From assembly GCA_003990745.1 (NCBI GenBank), contig RBNI01002598.1, positions 1-18,026 of the forward strand: a stretch of 18,026 nt of DNA, in the 5' to 3' direction. Within the stretch, counting starts at the first letter, position 1, and every line of letters begins with the position of its first letter. This document shows positions 9,429 to 18,026 of this stretch, piece by piece. The notes below the pieces were generated by a model. It ran no database searches. It was not told the DNA's origin and worked only from the letters and a program-made list of their open reading frames with translations. The DNA is from Jimgerdemannia flammicorona. Its lineage: Eukaryota; Mucoromycota; Endogonomycetes; Endogonales; Endogonaceae. The position numbers and the translations under genes were made by a program.

Positions 9429-10693
9429 ACAACCCCCACAACAACTACCCTGACTACAAGAGTCACTCCTGCAAGAATTCAAGATAAGATAGAAATGCAT
9501 CCCCCTACATTCTATAGATATACTACTGAAGAGTCAATCCTGATCTTCATTGAAGACTTTGAATAATTTGCCACTGTACAAGCCCTCAATGTGGAGGCAC
9601 AATTAGCCCTTCTACCATTAGCCTCAGAGGACCTGTCAGAGATAAGTTCAATGCAACCACCATTGCTGGTGCTGATGTAGTCAAACTTACCAATATGAAG
9701 ACCTTCCTCAAAATAACATACTATACCAAAGAGATCAAGCAAGCTCTCAAGGACCAACTCAATACTATCTGCCAGGGACTTAGTGAAGATCCCAACTCAT
9801 TCTATACCCGAATCTGCCACCAGATTGTCTTGGCTGACTATGATGACCACCTTAAGGAACAAATAGCGGATTCAACCTTCCTCAAAGGAGTTCACCCTGA
9901 AATTGCCCTAGCAATCTGGTCTACCCCAGCTGTACTGACCCTTGATCAGAAAGTGGTCTTTGCACAGAGATATTGGACTGCCAGACACCCTGCCGAACAC
10001 TCAATGGAGAAAATAACTAGCATCAAGATGGAGCTATCAAAACCAACTAGTATCTTACTTACTACAGTTGTGAACAGACAACCAATCACACCTACCCCCA
10101 AGACAGCCAAAGCTGACCCAGTGGAGGAACTTGCTAAGCAGTTTGCTGAGATGACTACACACTTTAGTGATATTGTTAGAGAAGTCTGAAGCATCAACAG
10201 GAGACCAGTGCAGAGATTTGCAGCTGCTACAGAAGAACACAATATCACATGCTTCAGATGTGGAGAAGAAGGCCACTATGCAAAGAATTGTATGACTAAA
10301 ACAAGACGCAAAGCCCAACCAAGCAATGCTAGCAGAACCAGAGAACAAACCAATACAGTAGTCATCAAGGAGATTGGTGATACTGATGATAAAGAATATT
10401 ATGAGGAGCTTGAATTCTACCCTACTACTGAAGATACCAGAACCTGGTCCAAGCCCTATGACAAGAAGAGCAACAGCAAGCCAGTTGGAAGACCAAAGAA
10501 GACCCCAGCTATCACTATTCAAAGCAAGACTCAACCTGAGGAGATTGATCAAGACATGGAGTTAGATGAAGCTATCTGCCAAATCATTGAAGGCACTACT
10601 CCAGTCTCAGGAGAAAGTAAAAGCAAGAAAGAACAGAAGCTGTGCAAGACCAAGATCCACCAGTATGATATCTACAAGGACATCAAGGAATAG
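9429..10693 (+). pseudogene. gypsy gag: capsid-like region and CCHC nucleocapsid
   Basis: The N-terminal part reads in frame from about 9429 (a likely ATG is 9495), with PPTFYRYTTEESILIFIEDFE followed by a TAA, the pattern of the retrotransposon Gag domain. Near 9635 the frame changes, and the protein continues to a TGA at 10187-10189 and then TAG at 10691-10693. At 10250-10291 CFRCGEEGHYAKNC is a perfect C-X2-C-X4-H-X4-C knuckle, the RNA-binding nucleocapsid signature. The region after it is long, acidic and Lys-rich and leads without frame change into the protease, so gag and pol probably formed one polyprotein. Gag would assemble the cytoplasmic particle and package the RNA. The N-terminal start and the cause of the frame change are uncertain. 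Confidence 0.8.
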
Positions 10694-10747
10694 AAGGTCA
10701 ATGCCACCTTTGGACAGCTAGCCGAAGTCCCTGCCTTCAGACAACAG

Positions 10748-11611
10748 TTGAGAGTAGGACTTGCAACTACTGCTAAGAATCAAGAGTACAAGATTGTAGA
10801 AGCTCACAATGTACAGGAAGAATCTGAGAACTCAGGTGAAGAATCCGAAGACCAGTGCAAGACATCAGCCTATACCCCCTGCCAGATCGAAGACTGTATC
10901 TTTGATGCTATCATTGATACCAGTGCTAGAGGATGCCTCATGAGCAAGAAGGCAATTGACTGCCTAGGTTGGGACATTGAAGAGTCTACCAAAATAGTCT
11001 ATATTACAGCAGATGGTATATAAGCTACCCCCCTTGGCAAAATCCGAGAAGTCCCCATCAAGATAGGAGGAGCTACCATCCTAGTAGATGTGATTGTTAC
11101 AAGTACCACTAACTATGACATCCTCATTGGCAACCAATGGCTTCACAAGGCCAAGGTTATCATTGACCTCAATGCCCAGAAGATGTAGATCAACTATAGA
11201 GAAAGAAAGGTATGAGTCTCTATCAATGTCCACAAAGGAGTTCTACCAGATATGGAGGAAGGAGATGAAGAAGACACAGAGGTCTTCATGTACTCGGTGA
11301 ATAAGAACAAGAATAAGACACCCAAGCTCACAGATGAGTAGTGGTATAACAAGATCATCGATGGCTATGCCCCACAAAGAAGATGCCCTTATGGTACTAA
11401 GATATACTACTCTGAACACCTGAATGATTTCTGGTCCTGTATCAGTAAAGTCAGGAAAATCTGCCAACAGAAATATAAGTAAGAAGCCACTGAAGCAAAA
11501 AGGAAAGCCAAAGAAGATGACCAGCCCCCAGAGCTTCAGGCTGACAGTGACTATGAGGAGGAACAAGAATCAGACATTACTCTCAAGGTTAAGAAGTTTC
11601 ACTCCAAAACC
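10748..11611 (+). pseudogene. gypsy pol: aspartic protease and acidic linker
   Basis: IFDAIIDTSARGCLMS at about 10900-10948 is the protease active-site region; the family has D-S/T-G-A, here D-T-S-A, so the glycine appears replaced by serine (a G-to-A change). Downstream, YDILIGNQWLHKAKVIIDL (about 11114-11170) is the typical protease C-terminal part. The linker to 11611 is charged and has no recognised domain. In-frame stops are TAA 11021, TAG 11186, TGA 11213, TAG 11339 and TAA 11480. The frame is the same as gag and reverse transcriptase. The protease would cut the Gag-Pol precursor inside particles; this copy cannot. Confidence 0.8.
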
Positions 11612-12001
11612 AAGATCCCAGAATATAAGACTGAAGGAGCCATAGGAATGGACCTTGCCAGCATTCAAGATGCTACCCTCGAACCACAGACTACCACTCT
11701 ACTTGGTACTGGAATTAGAGTCAAGCTGCCAGAGAACTATGCCAGAATTATCAAGACTAGGAGCAGTCTGGCCAAAAGTGAAATCTCAGTTGAAGGAGGA
11801 GTAATTGACTCTGATTACACTGGCAAAATCTTCCTCATAGTCAGGAATCACAACCCCACCACCCCATTCGAAATTAAGAAGTATGACAGGATTGGCCAGA
11901 TGCTGATCTACGAAATCAAGAAGCCTAAGATCATAGAAGCCATCGAACTCATCAAGACCAAGAGAGAAGAACAAGGCTTTGGATCTACTGGAAGAGGAGC
12001 C
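11612..12001 (+). CDS. dUTPase domain embedded in gypsy pol
   Basis: All five motifs of the trimeric dUTPase family can be read in order: motif 1 GAIGMDLAS (11636-11662), motif 2 KTRSSLAK, motif 3 GGVIDSDYTGK with the catalytic Asp and Tyr, motif 4 YDRIGQML, motif 5 GFGSTGR (11975-11995). The enzyme hydrolyses dUTP to dUMP and pyrophosphate, which keeps uracil out of newly made DNA. The domain is in frame with the protease upstream and the reverse transcriptase downstream and lies in the longest clean stretch of the polyprotein (11483-12589). It is not a free gene; it would be released by the protease or work as a fusion. In retroviruses dUTPase sits beside the protease (betaretroviruses) or between RNase H and integrase (non-primate lentiviruses); this position differs. 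The identification is strong, activity is untested. Confidence 0.92.
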
Positions 12002-12109
12002 TATGTTGCCACCAAGATTACCAAACTTGAGCACAAGAAAGACAAGGACCAGAACAAGCACACATATACCATTGGAGAAAACTTTCCCCTGGAGGAACAA
12101 CTTCTCAAG

Positions 12110-12930
12110 ATTCTGTACCAGAATGAAGGAGTATATGCTACAGACTTCAGGGATATCCACAATCAAAAACCCAAATACTATCATGAAGTTGACACTGGTG
12201 ATACCAAGTCCATCTACCAGAAAGCCAGACCCATACCACCTGCCTACAGAGAATGGCTGCAAGCAGAACTCAAGGAAATGGAAGAAGCTGGAATCATCAA
12301 GCAAGCTATCAGCCCCTGGGCTTCACTCATTATCCTTGCCCCAAAGAAAGGAAGCAAGCCTGGAGAGTTTGTGTCAAGACTCTGCATTGACTACAGGAAG
12401 CTCAATATAATCACCAAGAAGGATAGACAGCCCTTGCCAAATATTCAAGAAATCCTTACTACCCTTGGAAGTGAAGCCAAATACTACACTACCTTGGATC
12501 TGTTCTCAGGCTTCCATCAGATTGGTCTCACTCAAGATACCAGTGAGAAATCAGCCTTTATCACACCTGATGCCACCTATATCTACCTGTGAATGCCATT
12601 TAGAATGTGTAATGCTCCAGTAAGTTTTCAGTGAATGATAAACAGAGTCTTCAGCAATGAGATTGGAAAATGGCTCTTTGTCTATGTTGATGATGTGATC
12701 ATCTTCAGCAATACTATATGGGAACATGTCAATTACATATAGCTAGCCCTCAAGAAGCTCAAGGAGCATAGCCTCTACATCAAGCCCAAGAAATGTAAGT
12801 TTGCAGCTCAGGAAATCGCCTACCTAGGACACCTCATCAATCAGACCAGAATCCACACAGACCCCATGAAGATTGAGGCTGTTGCAGCCTACCTGAGACC
12901 CAGAACAACTACAGAAGTACATGTCTTCCT
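12110..12930 (+). pseudogene. gypsy pol: reverse transcriptase
   Basis: Typical Ty3/gypsy reverse transcriptase: ATDFRDIHNQKPKYYHEVDT leads in, then EMEEAGIIKQAISPWASLI, LCIDYRKLNIITKKDRQPLP, motif A TTLDLFSGFHQI (about 12488-12523), MPFRMCNAPVSFQ (motif B) and the catalytic YVDD at 12683-12694, then AYLGHLI and the FLGLASYYRRFIKGYS region. Stops are TGA 12590-12592, TGA 12632-12634 and TAG 12740-12742, all explicable by C-to-T or G-to-A changes at Arg, Gln or Trp codons. Catalytic aspartates are intact. The enzyme would copy the element RNA into DNA in the particle, next to a dUTPase domain in the same polyprotein. Confidence 0.93.
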
Positions 12931-13505
12931 TGGACTGGCCAGCTACTACAGAAGATTCATCAAAGGATACTCCAATATTGCAGCACCTATCTATGAGCTA
13001 CTGAAGAAGGAGACCAAATTTGAATGGACCAAGGAGCGCCAAGAAACCTTCAATGAACCCAAGACCAGGTTGACCTAAGCACCTATCCTCAGAAGACCAG
13101 ATTGGAACCTAGAATTCATCCTGCAGACAGATATGAGTGCTATAGGACTTGGAGCAGTCCTAGCTCAGAAGAAAGATAGATATGAATATGTCATCTCCTA
13201 TGCAAGACAAGGTACCCACAGAGCAGAACAGAACTATGAGTCATGTAAGCTCAAATGCTTAGCAGTAGTTTGGGCAGTAGACAAGTTCCACTACTACCTA
13301 GCCAGGAAATACTTCACTATTCAAACAGACCATTCTGCTCTTGTCTGGCTATTCCACACTCTGAACCCCAAAGGAATATATGTCAGATGGATCTATAAGC
13401 TATAAGAGTATGACTGTACTGTCAAGCACCACTCAGGAAAAACCAACACCAATACCAACATACTCTCAAAGACATCCCAAAACACCCCCATCAAGACTAT
13501 TCAAT
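12931..13505 (+). pseudogene. gypsy pol: connection and RNase H
   Basis: EFILQTDMSAIGLGAVLAQ (13112-13168) is the RNase H start with its first catalytic Asp; AEQNYESCKLKCLAVVWAV has Lys where the family normally has the second acidic residue (E before C/L-L-A), a loss explicable by a G-to-A change; IQTDHSALVWLF has the third acidic residue. The end, EYDCTVKHHSGKTNTNT, is the usual RNase H to integrase border (KTNxxADALSR in relatives). Stops are TAA 13076-13078 and TAA 13403-13405, and a shift to another frame follows near 13500. RNase H would remove the RNA strand after copying. Confidence 0.88.
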
Positions 13506-13838
13506 ATGAATAAGGAGCTATACTATAGACTAATCAGCTATCTTAGGCAGCAGAAGATGCCCAACCACCTTGAACCCTGGACAATCACTATTATCAACTG
13601 GACTTGGAAATAGTTTGAATTAGACAACACTATACTCAGAAAAGGAGAAAAGCTAGTAATACCCAAACACAAGAAGTATCAAGTAATGAAGGAAGTATAT
13701 GAGTAAGAATACTTAGGAGGAACCAACACATATGACAAGACAAGAAGAACCATGTGGTAGCCCAAAATGGAAGAAGACCTGTGCCAATTTGTCAAAGGGT
13801 GTGACAAGTGCCAAAAACAGAAACAAGATCAGCCAGTT
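13506..13838 (+). pseudogene. gypsy integrase N-terminal zinc-finger part, cut by LINE
   Basis: In a frame shifted from the polymerase, the text YRLISYLRQQKM, ILRKGEKLVIPKHKKYQ, YLGGTNTYDKTRRTM and CQFVKGCDKCQKQK is the integrase H2C2 zinc-finger region. The two cysteines are present (13800 and 13809); the expected first His is Tyr at 13710-13712 and the second is not evident. Stops at 13611, 13704 and 13758. The catalytic DDE core is missing because LINE copy R begins at 13839. The remaining zinc-finger reading frame runs directly into LINE ORF1. Confidence 0.85.
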
Positions 13839-14383
13839 GGTGAGGACGAGCTGGTGGATGTCCCAGAGGAGGAGTGGAATGAGGATGCCAGTATAGGTGC
13901 TGATACTACAATGCTAGATGTAGGGCAGCTAGGTACCCCTGGAGGGAAGGAGGTGGGGAACCTGCTGTAGATGAGCAAGGTGATAGATAACCTCATGGCT
14001 GAGGTGTGGGAGAAGTGGATCTAAGTGTCATGCCTGAGGAGCATTGGGCACAAATTCTGCATAGAGATGGAGTAGTGGAGGCACTGAAGGGGGAGATTCT
14101 TGCGATTTTACTGGAAGAGGAGGGATATGAGGTGGATGAGGTGAGGAAGGCAGAGCTGGTGGTTGTTGCTGGTGAGCAGGCTACCTACTGTTGGGTAGAA
14201 TGCCATGGTTTGCGGTTCTGGCAGAAGGTCTGTGTGGAGTACCGGGAGGACTTTGAGGAGAAAGAGGATGGTGCATTGGTTGAACTTCTGGGGGGGTTGG
14301 AGGCACAGGAAGCTGAGAAGAGGGAACTGACTGTGGAACATATCTTGGATTTGGCACAGGAGGACTTGAGTGTGGATTTGTAG
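13767..14383 (+). pseudogene. LINE copy R ORF1 remnant, fused in frame to integrase fragment
   Basis: A 67-codon frame (13767-13970) begins in the gypsy zinc finger (MEEDLCQFVKGCDKCQ) and continues from 13839 as LINE ORF1 (GEDELVDVPEEEW to GKEVGNLL), ending with TAG. After TAG-ATG the acidic segment follows; relative to copy L one base is missing near 14003, and the frame continues from about 14006 to the TAG at 14381-14383. So ORF1 here is truncated, frameshifted and joined to foreign coding sequence by the insertion. The fusion is a by-product of integration; nothing suggests it is expressed. Confidence 0.8.
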
Positions 14384-17300
14384 AGGAGAAGTTAGATTTT
14401 TAACAATATTTCTTATAAACAGTATAACTAACATTTTCTATCTCAATGTGAATGGCCTTTGGGGATCTGGGCAGTATAAGAACATTTTTACTTGGCTAAA
14501 GAGATTGGAGGCTGATCTCTTTTTACTACAGGATGTATGGTGTGAGGATGAGAATAATAGGGTGGAGTGGACTAAGGAATGGGGTGGAGCTACTGCTTGG
14601 TTTGGAAAGGTGGTGATTCTGGTGAAGAAGGGTAGAGGAGATTTGGGGGGAATCAGGAGCTGGGGAGATTGCTTGGTCTGGGGTGAATGGCACCGGCCAG
14701 GGTGGGAATCAGTGAAGGTGGGCTCTTGTTACTGCCCAGCAGTTAGGGAAGAGAGGATTGCATGGATTATGGAGCTGCTGGAGGAGAGCATTCTCTTGGA
14801 GGAAGGGGTTGATGTTCTTGATGGGGATTTTAACATAGTTCAGGATCTGTGACTGGATAGAACTGATGGAGGGAGGAATGCAGGTGGGAGGAGTGGTGGT
14901 CTGGATGCCTGAGAGGAGGTGGAAAACCTTAGCACCTTAGGGGATATGGGCAGAATATGGTGGGGTGACACCAGGGTCTACACACACTGGGTGAATAGCC
15001 TGGGGACAAGAATTGACTGGATTCTGACAGCCAAATGTTGGGGTGCTGATGTCTGGAAGACTTTGGAGGTGGTGTAGTACCCATGGTCTGATCACTGGAG
15101 CCTGTTTGGGCAGGGGCAGTTTGGGGGGAGTGGAGATGGATCTGGACATTGGTGCCTTAACTCCTCCCTGCTGGCTGAGAAGGGGTTGTGGGACTCATGG
15201 GTGGAGGATATCCAGGCAAAGGTTCCTCTCTGGAGGCAAGAGAGTTTGTCTGTAGGTGTCCGCTAGATGAGGTTGAAGGAGGCTGCAAGAGTCTATTGGG
15301 GAGGAGCTGGTAGAGAGGCTGGGAGACAGAGGAGGAGGCAAGTATGGTGTGCTTCAAATAGGCTGAGGAGACTGCTATTAGAGTGGGCTGATTTGCATAT
15401 GTCTGATGAGGTGGAGGATTGGAGGTTAAAGCAGGCGAAATTGGAGTTAGTGGAACTACAACAGGTGTTAAGAGAAGCAGAGGAGACTCATATGCATGGA
15501 ATAGCTGCCAGGCTAAGGTGGCAGGGGCTTGAGGAGGGAGAGCAGCCTACTAGGTACTTGTCTAGGCTCCTCAAAGCCAGGTGGGTGAGACATTGGTGGG
15601 ATGGGGTCTTTGATGCTGAGGGAGAGTTGGTGTATGGTATACAGCAGATCCTGGGGGTATTGAAGGAGAGATGGCAGGGTCTGTGGAGTGAGGAAGAAGG
15701 GGGTGCTGATGCAGAGGCAATTGGTGACATGCTGGAGGAGTGAGAGCCACCACAGGTAGAGGGGCTGGGGGACTTGATCTTACTGGTCCAGGAGGAGGAG
15801 ATTCAAGAAGTCCTGGCAGCAACTAAGCCTGGGACAGTGCCAGGGGAGGATGGGTTACTGTGGGACTTCTGGAAGAAGATGACAAGGTCCCAGGAGTGCT
15901 GAGAGAGATGGCTGCCCTCTGTGACCATGTCATTTTAAATGGCATGTGGGTTGAAGAGCAGGACTTAGGGCTGGTGGCCCTATTATACAAAGACAAGGGT
16001 AGGTATGAGGATTGGAAGAACTGGAGGCCAATCATGCTTCTGGATATAGATCAGAAGTTGGTGACTAAGGTGATTGTTGCAAGGCTACAGAAGGTTGCTC
16101 AACAGGTACTAGGTGAGGAGCAGCGGGGCTTTGTAGGAGGTAGACTTATCAGAGACAGGACTGCCTGGGTGCATGGCATTATTGAAGGAGCTCAGGCCTG
16201 TGGACTGAATGGTAGATTGGTTTTTTTGGACCAGGAGAAGGCCTATGACTGTGTTAGGTGGGTTTGGCTGGGCAAGGTGCTGGACAGGATTGGTGTTCCA
16301 CCACAGTTTCAGGCTTTTATGGTGCATTTGTTGGAGGGGAGTAGAGCAGCACTGATGTGTAATGATCACAGGGGTTTGGCATTTCCCTTGGGGAGAGGAG
16401 TCCCTCAAAGAGACCCACTGTCCTCTATTCTTTACACCCTCTCTCTGAAACCTTTGATGGATAGGATCTGTGAGAAGGTGGCTGAGCTCTCTGTGTATAA
16501 TGTGGAGTAGAAGGTGGGGACCTTTGCAGATAATATGGTAGTTGGACTTAGATCAGTAGCGGATGTAGTGGCTCTTCAGGAAATAGTGGAATAGTATGAG
16601 ACACACTCCAGAGCAAAGCTCAACTAGCATAAGTATGAGACAATGGTGTTGGGGAATGGGCTAGTGGGAGGGGATGTCATTAGAACAATTGTCCCCATAG
16701 GAGAGGTGGTGTGGTATTTAGGTATCTTCCTTTCTATATATGGATCAGTCCTGCCATGAGTATGGTGGGAGAGGAGGGTGGTTATTTGGAGAGAGGCTCT
16801 GAAAGGTTGGAGGGGTCATCACATCTCTCTGGTGGGGCAAGTGTTGATTCTGAACACTTACTGGTTCCCCAAGCTGTGGTATGTAGCATATCACTTGGAC
16901 TTTCCAGCTTGAGTGGTGAAGAGGCTGATGAAACTGGCTAGAGATTGGATTTGGATAAGTAAAAGGGCCCAGATCAGTTTGTGGAGCTAGTGCTTAGAGG
17001 TGGCCTGGGCCTTGTTGATTTCCCTAAGCGTTTATACTACCTGCAAGCCTGGTGGTTGAGAAGAGCTGTTGAGCTACAGGGTGGAGATTGGGTACTACTG
17101 ATGCAGAAGGTTTGGGAGATGAGATTCTCCCCCCAGGGGTCCTTAGGGGATCTACTCTCTTTGGTGGGTCTGAATGGAAGCCAACAGCTATAGTATAAGG
17201 GCTTCTGGTGGGGAGTAGTAGATGGAGTGCACTGGATAGGCCTGTGCTGGCGGGGCAATGAGGGGGAGGTAGTATGGGGCCCAGCTATGTGGTGATGGGA

Positions 17301-18026
17301 CCATCTGCTGCTAGAGGGAGCTCTACTCGCTGAGTTTGACATTGGGGATAGAGTGGAGTATCAGCAGGGTATTGGCCAGGATCTTTGGCCAGGAAGTTGG
17401 CAGGCTGTAAGGATTGGTGAGAAGTGGGACTGGGTGGGGATCTGGTCTTGGAGTACTGAGGTGCAGAGGTGGCTTCCTCTCAAGTTCTGGATAGTGTGGT
17501 GGAGAATGCTGCAGAGGAATATTATGTTGAATTTCCATGCTGGACATCTGGTGGTTGGTGGTCAGCTGGATTGTGAGGAGTGTTATAATGTAGAGCAAGT
17601 TGGGAGATTTGTACAAATGCTAAAGCATTGGCTGGGAGAGTGTGAGATTCTGGGGGACTTTTGGATAGCTATAGGGGACCGGCTAGGGGTCGAAAGGAGA
17701 CCAGATAGAGAGAGAGATCACTGGGAAGATTTGGAATCTAGACTTGTGAGAGGTGTCAGCAATAGGTGGCTTACTGTAGGATGGGTTATAGCAGTGTGGG
17801 TGAGGTTAGCTGGACATTGGCTTTTTGTTTTTGAGGAGGGGTGATAGATAGGGATACAGGAGAAGCTGTTGAGGTGGGAGGAGTTGGTGGAGGATCTGCT
17901 AACTGGGTGGTGGGTTGGATGGGGACCCCATGGTGGGTGTTGTCGCTGTCTGGTGGAAGGGATCTGTGAACAGAGTGGTGGGCAGATGGAGATGGTGTTT
18001 GATAGAGTAGTCTTTCATCGAGAAGG
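13839..18026 (+). mobile_element. LINE copy R, 5' truncated, inserted in the gypsy integrase
   Basis: Homology to copy L starts at 13839 (equivalent to 4211 on the other strand) and runs through the window end. Only the last 44 codons of the main ORF1 remain, then the acidic segment and ORF2. 5' truncation is the usual result of incomplete target-primed reverse transcription. The 3' end and the target duplication are outside the window. Copies L and R differ at many sites, so they are separate old insertions or an old duplication rather than a recent one. The junction has a few bases of ambiguity (TTGG against CTGG). Confidence 0.9.
14415..18026 (+). pseudogene. LINE copy R ORF2: endonuclease plus reverse transcriptase, stops and two frameshifts
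   Basis: Homologous to copy L ORF2. The expected start codon is ATA (14415-14417) where L has ATG. The endonuclease shows LNVNGLWGSG, DGDFN and an intact SDH at 15087-15095. The reverse transcriptase has WRPIMLLD, FLDQEKAYD, GVPQRDPLSS and FADN at 16523-16534, so the second catalytic Asp is Asn. The Cys/His motif CEEC...HWLGEC sits near 17573-17645. Reading changes frame near 15880 (one base lost) and near 16970 (about ten bases lost against L). Stops include 14850, 14910, 15075, 15264, 15741, 16508, 17191, 17296, 17842 and 17845. After the last two the protein similarity to L continues to the window end, so the C-terminus is outside. Dead copy. Confidence 0.9.

Larger units (their letters stand above)
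8945..13838 (+). mobile_element. Ty3/gypsy LTR retrotransposon with embedded dUTPase, 3' part cut by LINE R
   Basis: The domain order is LTR, primer-binding site, gag with CCHC knuckle, protease, dUTPase, reverse transcriptase, RNase H, integrase zinc finger. Reverse transcriptase before integrase is the Ty3/gypsy order. From about 9636 to 13500 nearly everything reads in one frame, with stops as the main damage; frame changes occur near 9635 and 13500. Homology stops at 13838 within the integrase, where LINE copy R begins, so the integrase core, any later ORF, polypurine tract and 3' LTR are not in view. The left boundary could instead be near 7911, where base composition changes. Confidence 0.9.

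Noticed and set aside
9946..12304. Minus-strand frames of 100-172 codons under the gypsy polyprotein
   Set aside because: They are shadows of the plus-strand coding frame, hydrophobic by reverse complement of Lys/Glu/Asp-rich codons; no motif of their own.
7994..12589. Alternative genetic code (stop codons read as Gln/Trp) to explain the open frames with stops
   Set aside because: TAA, TAG and TGA all occur, frameshifts exist in gypsy and LINE R, and catalytic residues are also mutated; directed C-to-T decay explains it more simply.

Overview
The window is a graveyard of nested retroelements; I see no host gene, tRNA or rRNA. It looks eukaryotic and most likely comes from a filamentous fungus. 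The grounds are two copies of a LINE with an APE-type endonuclease, a Ty3/gypsy LTR element, and inactivation by C-to-T/G-to-A changes with CpG almost erased, as expected of 5-methylcytosine deamination or repeat-induced point mutation. The taxonomic call is an inference; no lineage marker is present.

Layout. 1 to about 5690 (minus): LINE copy L, with ORF1 (RRM-like) and ORF2 (endonuclease, reverse transcriptase, C-terminal Cys/His motif). ORF2 keeps one frame over 3.6 kb but has 18 in-frame stops. About 5690-7910: AT-rich DNA without a single CpG, which I read as an older decayed element; it holds a perfect (AAAAT)7 tract between 13-bp direct repeats. 7911-8938: a degraded 315-codon frame of unknown function. 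8945-13838 (plus): Ty3/gypsy element with candidate LTR, primer-binding site, gag with CCHC knuckle, protease, an embedded dUTPase, reverse transcriptase, RNase H and the first part of integrase. 13839-18026 (plus): LINE copy R, 5' truncated, cutting the gypsy integrase.

The LINE copies are divergently oriented and form imperfect inverted arms of about 4.2 kb. Both window ends fall within about 15 bp of the same LINE position, suggesting a contig broken at repeats or a larger palindromic structure.

The most notable system is the gypsy polyprotein with a dUTPase between protease and reverse transcriptase. All five dUTPase motifs are legible and lie in the longest uninterrupted stretch of an otherwise stop-ridden frame. 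The order of events, by nesting and decay, is AT-rich substrate, then the gypsy block, then LINE R; the age of LINE L relative to the gypsy is not fixed by nesting.
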